NCBI RefSeq assembly: GCF_000970455.1
Contig: NZ_LAJG01000014.1
Coordinates: forward strand, 186,001-250,000
Reading direction: 5' to 3'
DNA: 64,000 bases
From: Devosia soli
Lineage (GTDB): Bacteria; Pseudomonadota; Alphaproteobacteria; Rhizobiales; Devosiaceae
This document shows positions 28,120 to 35,621 of this stretch, piece after piece. The notes under the pieces were generated by a model that saw only the letters and a list, made by a program, of their open reading frames with translations, had not been told where the DNA came from and made no database searches. The position numbers and the translations under genes were made by a program. Positions within the stretch are counted from its first letter, which is position 1. Every line of letters begins with the position of its first letter.

Positions 28120-28887
28120 CTACCCCCGCCACATGGCCAGATGATTTTCGAAGGAGGTGAGATACCACCCCATCATCATCATCAGCAAAAGCGCAAAAAG
28201 GATGAGCCCAGCCAGGATGTTGGCGGGCATCAGGATGAAATAGACCTGCAGCGCAGGCATTAGCCGCGCGAGGATGCCTGCTCCGAGGTTGAAGACCAGG
28301 CCAAAGACGATAAACGGCGCCGACATCTGCACGCCCACAGAAAAAGCGCCCGAAACGGTCCGCAGCGCCAGCTGCATGGCATCTTCGGACATGATCGGCA
28401 TGGTCGGCTCGAAAACCGAGTAGCTGTCATAGATCGCGGCCAGCGCCATATGGTGCAAGTCGGTCGCGAAGATCAGCGTGATGCCGAGAAACGAGAGAAA
28501 GCTCGTAAACACCGCGCTCTGCATGCCCTGCTGGGTCGGATCGGCCGCCATGGCGCCGGAAAGTCCGCTCTGGAAGGCGACGATCGAGCCGGCAATCTGC
28601 GTCGCCATGGTCGTCAGCCGAATAATTGCACCGATGATGAGCCCGACAGCCAGTTCATGGAACAGAAGGCTCACGAGTCCACCGAGCCCGGCCGGCATCG
28701 GCGGAATGACGCTGCCGAGGAGCGGATAAAGCACCACCGAGAACATCACCGCAAAAGCGAGCCGCAAGCGCGCGGGGATAGTGTCCTCGCCGAGCGCGGG
28801 CAAAAGCATCAGCATCGCGCCGATGCGCGCAAAGAGCATGAGATAGGTGAAGGCGACCGCTGGCGCCCAGTTGAGGTCGAGCGCCAC
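28120..28887 (-). CDS. fliR: Flagellar export gate protein FliR
   Basis: A 255-residue membrane protein of the FliPQR export gate, with six hydrophobic segments. FARIGAMLMLLPALGEDTIPARLRLAFAVMFSVVLYPL and LFHELAVGLIIGAIIRLTTMATQIAGSIVAFQSGLS are typical FliR sequence. Two bp separate it from fliQ and three from flhB, so the three are one translational unit. Confidence 0.96.
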   Translation of the reverse strand: MALDLNWAPAVAFTYLMLFARIGAMLMLLPALGEDTIPARLRLAFAVMFSVVLYPLLGSVIPPMPAGLGGLVSLLFHELAVGLIIGAIIRLTTMATQIAGSIVAFQSGLSGAMAADPTQQGMQSAVFTSFLSFLGITLIFATDLHHMALAAIYDSYSVFEPTMPIMSEDAMQLALRTVSGAFSVGVQMSAPFIVFGLVFNLGAGILARLMPALQVYFILMPANILAGLILFALLLMMMMGWYLTSFENHLAMWRG

Positions 28888-28889
28888 CG

Positions 28890-29156
28890 TCAGCCGCCGA
28901 CGATGATCATATCGACCACGCGCGTCATATAGGCCGACATGGTCGCGCCGAGAAACGGCAGCGCGATCAGCATGGTGATGAAGATGGCGATGATCTTGGG
29001 CACGAAGACCAGGGTCTGTTCCTGGATCTGCGTGAGCGCCTGGAAGAGCGCGATGACGACGCCGACGACCAGCCCCACCAGCATCATCGGCAGGGAAACG
29101 ATGATCAGCACCCAGATGCCCTGGTTGGCAATGTCGAGCACTTCGGCGCCGGTCAT
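28890..29156 (-). CDS. fliQ: Flagellar export gate protein FliQ
   Basis: An 88-residue protein with two TM helices: VLIIVSLPMMLVGLVVGVVIALFQALTQIQEQTLVFVPK and a second hydrophobic hairpin. ATG 29156 gives normal FliQ length. Its GGAG site lies 7 nt upstream inside the 3' arm of a strong hairpin (29163-29186), which could limit translation. Confidence 0.95.
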   Translation of the reverse strand: MTGAEVLDIANQGIWVLIIVSLPMMLVGLVVGVVIALFQALTQIQEQTLVFVPKIIAIFITMLIALPFLGATMSAYMTRVVDMIIVGG

Positions 29157-29162
29157 GGTCTC

Positions 29163-29186
29163 GCTCCGCGAACAGAATCGCGGAGC
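29163..29186 (-). promoter_or_regulatory. Hairpin covering the fliQ ribosome-binding site
   Basis: GCTCCGCG-AACAGAAT-CGCGGAGC (plus-strand reading) is a perfect 8-bp stem with an 8-nt loop, in the 109-bp gap between fliE and fliQ. On the mRNA the 3' arm CGCGGAGC contains the GGAG that precedes the fliQ ATG by 7 nt. No T-run follows, so it is not a typical terminator. Confidence 0.55.
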
Positions 29187-29265
29187 CATAGGTAACTGAT
29201 TCCTGAATCGGCTGCGAATTCTATGCAGCCCCCGCGCTCAAAGTTGCGCGAGGAAACGCGCTCGA

Positions 29266-29757
29266 TCAGATCGGCATGCTCATGATCGATTCATAGGACT
29301 GGATCACGCGATCGCGGATGGTCACGATGCTGTCGATGGCAAACTCGGTCTGGGACAGCGCAGTTACCATGTCGACCACGTTGGCCTTGCCGTTGACCAT
29401 GTCGATCGCCAGCTGGTCCGAAGTCCGGCCGGTATCGACGACGCCCTGCACGGACTGGGCGAGCATGGAGGCGAAATCCGGGCTCGTGCGGCCGGCGCCG
29501 GTGCCGAGCTGTGCGCCCGGCTGGGCCGCCTGCGTCAGCATGCGGCTTGCCGCATCGTTGAGGCTGGCAATGGCGGTCGGATCGGCGGCGCGGCTCGATT
29601 CCGTTACCGCCTGGACCGATTGGGCCAGCATCTGCGCGAAGTTGGGACCGGCAGCAACGCCGGCGACAGCGCTTTCGGCTTCCGGACGGAGGGCACTGGT
29701 GGCGAGGCGGCTGGCATTGCCATAGGCCGCTGCGGCGATATTGAAAGGCGTAGCCAT
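29266..29757 (-). CDS. fliE: Flagellar MS-ring/rod junction protein FliE, with internal duplication
   Basis: A 163-residue protein whose C-terminal part (NVVDMVTALSQTEFAIDSIVTIRDRVIQSYESIMSMPI) is classic FliE, joining the MS ring to the FlgB rod. FliE is normally 100-115 residues; here residues 38-63 (PNFAQMLAQSVQAV...TAI) recur at 93-118 (PDFASMLAQSVQGV...LAI) with 15 of 26 identical, giving an extra module of about 55 residues. Lies 20 bp after flgC, in the flgB operon. Confidence 0.93.
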   Translation of the reverse strand: MATPFNIAAAAYGNASRLATSALRPEAESAVAGVAAGPNFAQMLAQSVQAVTESSRAADPTAIASLNDAASRMLTQAAQPGAQLGTGAGRTSPDFASMLAQSVQGVVDTGRTSDQLAIDMVNGKANVVDMVTALSQTEFAIDSIVTIRDRVIQSYESIMSMPI

Positions 29758-29777
29758 TTCGAAAAGCTCCTGAGGCG

Positions 29778-30188
29778 TCAGCCGCGCAGGATGTCGAGCG
29801 TCTGCCCGAGCATCTGGCGAGAGATGGAAACCACGTTGAGGTTGGCCTCGTAGCTGCGCTGGGCCTCGCGCATGTCCATGGTTTCGATCAACGTATTGAC
29901 GTTGGGATACTGGACATAGCCATTCGCGTCGGCCGCCGGGTGGCCGGGTTCATAGCGGTTGTTGAAGTCGGACTGGTCGAGGGACAGCTTGCCCATGGTG
30001 ACCACATGCCCGCCGAGCTCGTTGTTCATCACCGTCTCAAAGGTCGGTACGCGGCGGCGATAGGGTTCGCCGCCCGGCGTCGTCGCCGTCGAGTCGGCAT
30101 TGGCGATGTTTTCGGCGATGATGCGCATGCGGGCCGACTGTGCGTGGAGCCCGGTTGCCGCGATGCCGATTGAGGTGTTGAAGTCCAT
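29778..30188 (-). CDS. flgC: Flagellar proximal rod protein FlgC
   Basis: A 136-residue rod protein. ATGLHAQSARMRIIAENIANADST is the N-terminal rod/hook motif (ANNxAN type), and DMREAQRSYEANLNVVSISRQMLGQTLDILRG is the C-terminal rod helix. 14 bp after flgB and 20 bp before fliE. Confidence 0.96.
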   Translation of the reverse strand: MDFNTSIGIAATGLHAQSARMRIIAENIANADSTATTPGGEPYRRRVPTFETVMNNELGGHVVTMGKLSLDQSDFNNRYEPGHPAADANGYVQYPNVNTLIETMDMREAQRSYEANLNVVSISRQMLGQTLDILRG

Positions 30189-30202
30189 GGATCAGCCCTT
30201 CC

Positions 30203-30610
30203 TTAAGCCGTCTTGCCCAGCGCGGTCTTCAGGATTTTGACCGACTTCTGGTAAAGGGAGGTCGCGGCCTGATAGTCCATCATATTGGTCGTGACCTTCA
30301 TCATCTCGTCTTCGAGGGTCACGCCATTGCCTTTGGGCGTGATTTCGAAGTTCACCATCCTCTGGTCGGCAAAGCCTGCCGCACCGCCGAGGGAGGTTGA
30401 AAAATGCTTGGGCTGGGTGGCGGCAGTGGTGACCGTGGGAGGTTGCACCTGGCTGAAGCGTTCTTCGAAGTTATACTGCTTCAGGTCGCGGCCCTTGTAG
30501 CCGGGGTTGTCGGCGTTGGCGACATTCTCGGCCAACAGCCCCTGACGGGCCTGATGCCAGCGCATCTTGTCCGTCAGCGCCGTAAAGACCGGCATATCCA
30601 GCAATCCCAT
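30203..30610 (-). CDS. flgB: Flagellar proximal rod protein FlgB
   Basis: A 135-residue rod protein: MRWHQARQGLLAENVANADNPGYKGRDL at the N-terminus and MMDYQAATSLYQKSVKILKTALGK at the C-terminus. ATG 30610 is preferred because AGGAG is 8 nt upstream; an in-frame GTG at 30616 is too close to it. First gene of the flgB-flgC-fliE-fliQ-fliR-flhB operon, with a perfect CtrA-type box 53 bp upstream. Confidence 0.95.
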   Translation of the reverse strand: MGLLDMPVFTALTDKMRWHQARQGLLAENVANADNPGYKGRDLKQYNFEERFSQVQPPTVTTAATQPKHFSTSLGGAAGFADQRMVNFEITPKGNGVTLEDEMMKVTTNMMDYQAATSLYQKSVKILKTALGKTA

Positions 30611-30662
30611 CGCCACCGCTCCTTGAGTCCAGGCTATCTGGGCAAAACCTGCCCATTTGTGG

Positions 30663-30677
30663 TTAAGGAAGGGTTAA
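30663..30677 (-). promoter_or_regulatory. CtrA-type box in the flgB promoter
   Basis: On the flgB strand the sequence is TTAA-CCCTTCC-TTAAC, a perfect match to the CtrA consensus TTAA-N7-TTAAC. It lies 53 bp upstream of the flgB start in the 175-bp gap divergent from fliO. Activation of an early flagellar operon by CtrA is the known Caulobacter logic; binding here is inferred. Confidence 0.75.
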
Positions 30678-30785
30678 TTCCGGGTGATTTGGGCGTATGA
30701 AGCCTCGCAATACGCACGATTGCCCGGTTTGACTGGGCAGAAAATGCCCGTCAGAATCACGCGGTCACCTTAGGAGTTAGAATCA

Positions 30786-31448
30786 GTGCAGTTCATCACG
30801 AGCCTGTTCGGCGGAAGCGGCAACATGTATCTCACCGCCCTTTTCGCCCTCGGCGCAGTCATCGTGCTCATCCTGCTCGGCGTCTGGCTGCTCAAGCTGG
30901 TGTTCAATGTCTCGAGCAATGGCGTGCGCGGCCGCAACAAGCGCCTCGCCATCATCGATAGCCTCGTGCTCGACCAGAAGCGGCAATTGCTGATCGTGCG
31001 CCGCGACAATACCGAACATCTGCTCCTCGTCGGTGGCCCTCAGGACGTCGTCGTCGAAACCGGCTTCGCCGCGCCCGAAGCGCCAGCCACGCAACCGACG
31101 CGCCGCCCCGTGCCCATGGTCGGCAATCGCGCTGGCGGTGCGGGCAGTGCCGGGCGCACGGACAAATCGGCGCTCGTTCCAGCCGCTACCGTCGCCGCCG
31201 GCCCCGGCGCCGCCATCGATCGCGCCCGCGAGGCCAACAAGGTCCGTGAGCAGAGCCAGCCGCCCCGCTCCATCCGCCACACGGGCCTTCTGCGCCCCGT
31301 CACGACGCACGAACCGGCACCGGCCGGGTATAAGCCGGACATTTCGCCCGTATCGGCGGCCGACTCAGCTAAAGAGGACGGCGAACAACCGGTTAACGAA
31401 AGCGTAACGCGTGACCACGAAGCGCAGGGCGAAGCCAACCGAAACTAA
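30786..31448 (+). CDS. fliO: Flagellar biosynthesis protein FliO
   Basis: A 220-residue protein with one TM helix (ALFALGAVIVLILLGVWLLKLVF, about 19-41), the FliO-like cytoplasmic part RNKRLAIIDSLVLDQKRQLLIVRRDNTEHLLLVGG, and a long Pro/Ala-rich tail. FliO helps assemble the FliP ring of the export gate. Start is GTG, about 9 nt after AGGAG. The 3' end overlaps fliP by 38 bp. Confidence 0.88.
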   Translation: MQFITSLFGGSGNMYLTALFALGAVIVLILLGVWLLKLVFNVSSNGVRGRNKRLAIIDSLVLDQKRQLLIVRRDNTEHLLLVGGPQDVVVETGFAAPEAPATQPTRRPVPMVGNRAGGAGSAGRTDKSALVPAATVAAGPGAAIDRAREANKVREQSQPPRSIRHTGLLRPVTTHEPAPAGYKPDISPVSAADSAKEDGEQPVNESVTRDHEAQGEANRN

Positions 31449-32205
31449 CAAGGGCCGGGCGCGCCTCAAGAAACACGCCCTGATCGGCCTTTTTGTCGCT
31501 GTCGGCCTGTCCCTCGCCGGCATCGGCGTTGCGCATGCCCAGGATCTGTCGATCGGCCTTGGCGACAACACCGCGCTGACCGAGCGCGCCATCCAGCTTA
31601 TCGGCCTTTTGACGGTGCTGTCCCTGGCGCCGTCGATCCTCGTGATGGTCACAAGCTTCACCCGCATCGTCGTGGTGCTGTCGCTCCTTCGCACCGCGAT
31701 CGGGCTCCAGACCGCGCCACCGAACTCGGTGATGATCTCGCTGGCGCTGTTCCTGACCTTCTTCATCATGCAGCCCACCCTGCAGCAGAGCTACGACAAC
31801 GGCATCGCGCCGGTGCTCGCCGGCACGCTCGAGATTTCCGAAGCTTTTGAGCCAACGACGGCGCCCATTCACGCCTTCATGCGCGCCAATGTCCGCGAAC
31901 AAGACCTGCAGCTTTTTTACGACCTGACCGAGGCCGAGGTGCCCACCGAGCCCGAAGCCATCCCGCTCCAGCTCCTCATTCCGGCTTTCCTCATCTCCGA
32001 ACTCCGCCGCGCCTTCGAGATCGGCTTCTTGCTCTTCCTGCCCTTCGTCATCATCGACATGGTCGTTGCCTCGGTCCTGATGAGCATGGGCATGATGATG
32101 CTCCCCCCCGTCGTCATCTCGTTGCCCTTCAAGCTCATCTTCTTCGTGCTTGTAGACGGCTGGTACCTCGTCGTCGGCTCCCTTGTCCGAAGTTTTGCGA
32201 CGTAG
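31411..32205 (+). CDS. fliP: Flagellar export gate protein FliP
   Basis: A 264-residue protein with a signal-peptide-like N-terminus (ALIGLFVAVGLSLAGIGVAHA). FliP signatures follow: LSLAPSILVMVTSFTRIVVVLSLLRTAIG, PPNSVMISLALFLTFF and LLIPAFLISELRRAFEIGFLLFLPF. Forms the gate core with FliQ and FliR. Start is GTG 31411, inside fliO, so the two are coupled. Convergent with lacI, no terminator seen. Confidence 0.96.
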   Translation: MTTKRRAKPTETNKGRARLKKHALIGLFVAVGLSLAGIGVAHAQDLSIGLGDNTALTERAIQLIGLLTVLSLAPSILVMVTSFTRIVVVLSLLRTAIGLQTAPPNSVMISLALFLTFFIMQPTLQQSYDNGIAPVLAGTLEISEAFEPTTAPIHAFMRANVREQDLQLFYDLTEAEVPTEPEAIPLQLLIPAFLISELRRAFEIGFLLFLPFVIIDMVVASVLMSMGMMMLPPVVISLPFKLIFFVLVDGWYLVVGSLVRSFAT

Positions 32206-32258
32206 TGGAAGGATAGTGGGAGAAGCACGTCTCAGGCCTGCTGGACAATGATCGGATA

Positions 32259-33272
32259 TCAGGCGCGGGGTAGCGAACCGCGCTCGATGATGGGCATGGT
32301 GACCAGTTCGGGCGCGTTTGCGTCGCTGAGAAGTAATTCGACCGCACGTCGCCCCATATCCTCATGTGGCAGGCCGATAGTGGTAAGGCCTGGCCGCAGA
32401 TATGAGGCGAGCTCGTCATTGTCGAACGAGACGAGGGCCACATCGTCAGGCACTTCGAGCCCAGCTTCACCCAGCGCCTGGTAAGCGCCGAATGCCAGTC
32501 GATCATTGAGGCAGAGGATTGCCCGCGGACGCGCGGTCTTGAGTTGCTTGCGCGTCAGCTCATAACCGTGGCTTGGCTCCCAATTCCAGCAACTGAGTTC
32601 GGCAAGAAACGTCATCCCCGCGGACTGCATCGCGGCGCGGATGCCGGCAAAGCGTTGCGCGATAGATTCTGATCGAAAGAGCCCAGCCTCCTGCTCCGCA
32701 TTATGGCCTAGAAGGACGATTCCGTCATTGATGCCCGCGGCTTTTAGCAGTGCCACGGCCTGTTCTCCGCCACGATACTCGTCCGGCAACACGGAGACCG
32801 GGAAGCGCGCGCTGGTGCCATTGAGCATAACCGTCGGCACATTGATCGGCAGGTCTGGCACGAACACCTCGCGGGCGCGCATGGCAGCGAAAATAACGCC
32901 ATCGACCTGGCGATCGAGGGCGGCTTCAAGCGCCTGTATTTCGCGAGCCGGTTCGCCGCCGGTTTCGAGCACCAGCATCACATGCTTGGCCTCCTCGGCA
33001 GCTGCCAGCGCCCCGCGAATAAGGCCACTGGCAAAACGCGTGGTCGCCACATAGTCAGAGATGAATGCAATCAGGCGCGACTTGTCGGTCCGCAGCGCGC
33101 GGGCCGCCACATTGGGTCGATAGCCAAGGCTGGCCGCCGCCGCATGCACCTTGGCATGAGCATCGGCGGAAAGCCGCGTATCCGGCCGTCCGGTCAGGAT
33201 CATCGAGGCAGCCGTGGTGGAGAGGCCGGCAAGACGCGCCACGTCGGCCAGCGTAACCCTTTTCTTCGTCAA
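32259..33272 (-). CDS. LacI-family transcriptional regulator of the sugar island
   Basis: A 337-residue repressor. The N-terminal HTH is VTLADVARLAGLSTTAASMILTG, the hinge helix is NVAARALRTDKSRL, and the rest is a periplasmic-binding-protein-like effector domain ending in the usual LPHEDMGRRAVELLL. It is divergent from the GH32-like gene. Two matching palindromes (33367-33386 and 35563-35578) are the likely operators of this protein. The effector is probably the imported sugar. Confidence 0.92.
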   Translation of the reverse strand: MTKKRVTLADVARLAGLSTTAASMILTGRPDTRLSADAHAKVHAAAASLGYRPNVAARALRTDKSRLIAFISDYVATTRFASGLIRGALAAAEEAKHVMLVLETGGEPAREIQALEAALDRQVDGVIFAAMRAREVFVPDLPINVPTVMLNGTSARFPVSVLPDEYRGGEQAVALLKAAGINDGIVLLGHNAEQEAGLFRSESIAQRFAGIRAAMQSAGMTFLAELSCWNWEPSHGYELTRKQLKTARPRAILCLNDRLAFGAYQALGEAGLEVPDDVALVSFDNDELASYLRPGLTTIGLPHEDMGRRAVELLLSDANAPELVTMPIIERGSLPRA

Positions 33273-33366
33273 GCCGTTTGCCTCCCTGCCCCGAAGTGTG
33301 GGCGACCATTAAGGTCGTTGCATAACCACGCTACTCTCGCTTGACAACCAGAGCGCGTCATTGCAT

Positions 33367-33386
33367 CTGCTAAATGCTTTTAGCAG
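33367..33386. promoter_or_regulatory. LacI-type operator 1 (before the GH32-like gene)
   Basis: CTGCTAAA-TGCT-TTTAGCAG is a perfect 8-bp inverted repeat, 9 bp before the ATG at 33396. It shares GCTAAA-N4-TTTAGC with operator 2. TTGACA (33341-33346) upstream may be the -35 box. Confidence 0.75.
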
Positions 33387-33395
33387 GGGGAGTGA

Positions 33396-34355
33396 ATGGG
33401 TTTCAACCTATCCGATCACTGGGTCTGGGATTTTTGGCTGGCCGATGACGGCGCCGATTATCACCTTTATTATCTCCACGCGCCCAAGTCGCTCGGCAAT
33501 CCGGACCTGCGCCACCGGAATGCGCGCATTGGCCACGCCACCTCCACGGACCTTGCCACCTGGACAGATCACGGGCGCGCCTTCGATGCCGGCGCGCCTG
33601 GCAGTTTTGACGGCAGCGCAACCTGGACCGGCAGCGTCGTACGCGATCCCACTGGGCTCTGGCGCATGTTCTATACCGGCTCGCGCTTCCTTTCGCCCGA
33701 CAGCGCAGCCAATATAGAGACCGTTTGCCTTGCCACCTCGGCTGATCTTTCCACTTGGACCAAGCAGCCCGGCCCCATCCTCAGCGCCGATCCTGCGCTC
33801 TATGAGACGCTAGGCACGTCGAGCTGGCCCGAAGAAGCCTGGCGCGACCCATGGGTCTTCTGGGACGAGCAGAGCCAGCTCTGGCATATGCTCATCACTG
33901 CCCGCAGCAAGACCGGCACCGAACCCGATCGAGGCGTCATGGCCCATGCCACGTCAAGCGATCTCTTCAACTGGACGATACAACCCGCGCTGAGCCAGCC
34001 CGGCTCCGGCTTTGCCCATCTGGAAGTTTTCCACATCGTTGAAGCGGGCGGGCGGAAGCACGTCGTTTTCTGCTGCGACAGCGCCAAGCTTTGCGGCGAC
34101 CGGAGCGGCGCCGTTGGCGGCATCTGGACCCAGCCCCTCGAGAGCTTCCCCGCGGACGTCGATTTCAGACAGGCGCGGCTCCTCGTCGATGAGCGCCTTT
34201 ATGCCGGCCGCGTCGTCTTCGACCGCACTGGCAGGCCGAATCTGCTCGCCTTCAACAATGTCGGCGCCGCCGGCGATTTCCTCGGCGGCATTTCCGATCC
34301 CCTGCCCTTGGTCATCGGCAAGGACGGCTATCTCGAACTGGAGAGCGCAGCATGA
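33396..34355 (+). CDS. GH32-like five-bladed beta-propeller glycoside hydrolase
   Basis: A 319-residue cytoplasmic protein (no signal peptide). Residues 9-13 (WVWDF, Asp12 as candidate nucleophile), the RDP motif at 150-152 and Glu210 in HLEVFH fit the GH32/GH43 propeller catalytic triad. GH32 enzymes release fructose from sucrose or fructans. It is shorter than typical invertases because the C-terminal beta-sandwich is absent. The stop overlaps the next start (ATGA 34352-34355). First gene after operator 1. Confidence 0.75.
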   Translation: MGFNLSDHWVWDFWLADDGADYHLYYLHAPKSLGNPDLRHRNARIGHATSTDLATWTDHGRAFDAGAPGSFDGSATWTGSVVRDPTGLWRMFYTGSRFLSPDSAANIETVCLATSADLSTWTKQPGPILSADPALYETLGTSSWPEEAWRDPWVFWDEQSQLWHMLITARSKTGTEPDRGVMAHATSSDLFNWTIQPALSQPGSGFAHLEVFHIVEAGGRKHVVFCCDSAKLCGDRSGAVGGIWTQPLESFPADVDFRQARLLVDERLYAGRVVFDRTGRPNLLAFNNVGAAGDFLGGISDPLPLVIGKDGYLELESAA

Positions 34356-35510
34356 GCGTCACCGTTTCCGGCTCCGCCGCCCCTGGCTACGAAGCCGTCG
34401 CCGAGGCGTTCACTCGTAGCTTCGATGACCGTCCCGAAATGGGCGCCGCGCTTCATATCATCCGGGACGGAAAAACCGTCGTCGACCTCTGGGCCGGAAT
34501 CGCCGATGCCCGCACCAGCCGAGCTTGGGATCAGAACACACCTTCGGTGATCTTCTCCTGCACCAAGGGCCTTGTCTCCATTCTTGCCGCCCGCCTCGTT
34601 GGGGAAGGCCGGCTCGACTATGAAGCGCCGGTCAGCCGTTACTGGCCCGAGTTTGCTGCCGCAGGTAAGGGTGCTGTCACCGTCGGCGATGCCCTAGCTC
34701 ACCGCGCCGGTCTCTCCGCGCCCCGCCTCGATCTCACCGAAGACGAGATCGTCGATTGGGACCGGATGGCCGCGGTATTGGCCGAGCAGGAGCCGCTCTG
34801 GCCGCTCGGTAGCGGCTACGCCTATCACGCGCTCACCCACGGCTGGGTCGCCGGCGAAATCATCCGCCGCGTTACAGGCCAGTCGGTCGGCCAATATTTC
34901 GCGGACCTCATCACCAGCCCGCTAGGCGTCGACGCCTGGATCGGCCTTCCTCAAAGCGAAGCAGACCGCGTCGCGCATTTGCGCGTCAGCCCGCCGCTCT
35001 CCGCCCTCTGGGCCGGGGAGGCTGCAAAGCCGGCGCCCAACTGGCCCTATAAGGCTATGACTCTCGGCAACGCACTGCCAGCCGATCTCGTCTCGGAAAC
35101 CGGTGGCTTCAACGCCCAGCGTATTCGTGCGGCCGAAATTCCCGGTGCCGGTGGCATTGCCTCGGCCGAGGCACTCGCAACCATCTGGTCGGCAACCGTT
35201 ACCTCAACGCGCGGCGTCAAATTGCTCGATCCCAAGGTGATCGCGGAAGCCACCCGCCCCCGGAGCGAAGGCGTCTCGGCTTTTCGGCGGCGAGCCACCC
35301 TATTCCCGCTGGGGCTGCGGCTTCCAGCTCGATTCCGAAGCGCGTCGCTATCTCGACGATCACTGCTTCGGCCATGACGGTGCCGGAGGACAAGTCGGCT
35401 TTGCCGATCCCCGGCATAAAATCGGTTTCGGCTTCGTCACCAATTGGATGATGGGGCCGGAGGACCAGCGCGCGACCGCCATTATCTCGGCCTTGCGCGC
35501 CAGTCTGTAG
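34352..35510 (+). pseudogene. Serine hydrolase (beta-lactamase class C/EstB-like), frameshifted
   Basis: A beta-lactamase-fold esterase: SCTKG (SxxK nucleophile motif), YAYHALTHGW (YxN-type tyrosine region) and LAHRAGL are present. The frame from 34352 stops at 35377 after about 25 non-family residues. Removing one T from the TTTT run at 35281-35284 restores a normal ending (SRWGCGFQLD, CFGHDGAGGQVGFADP, IGFGFVTNWM) that stops at 35508-35510. So this is a one-base insertion: a real lesion or a sequencing error. Coupled to the GH32-like gene. Confidence 0.85.
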
Positions 35511-35562
35511 TCACCGCGCACAAGCGAACGCCGTCCATATTGACACCGCGTTGCGCCCATGC

Positions 35563-35578
35563 GCTAAATCCATTTAGC
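35563..35578. promoter_or_regulatory. LacI-type operator 2 (before the sugar-binding protein gene)
   Basis: GCTAAAT-CC-ATTTAGC is a perfect inverted repeat and matches operator 1 as GCTAAA-N4-TTTAGC. It begins exactly 17 bp after a consensus -35 box TTGACA (35540-35545), so it would cover the -10 region (GCTAAA) of a sigma-70 promoter for the ABC operon. Confidence 0.78.
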
Positions 35579-35621
35579 AGACGGAAACATCCCTGCGACT
35601 TCATCCTGGAGGAGGCAAGTC

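Noticed and set aside
29163..29186. Reading the fliE-fliQ hairpin as a terminator
   Set aside because: No T-run follows it and the export genes downstream have no other promoter; covering the fliQ ribosome-binding site fits better.
30625..30655. Possible sigma-54 element before flgB (TGGGCAGGTTTTGC on the minus strand)
   Set aside because: GG and GC are 9 rather than 10 bp apart, which RpoN does not tolerate well; the CtrA box explains the promoter better.
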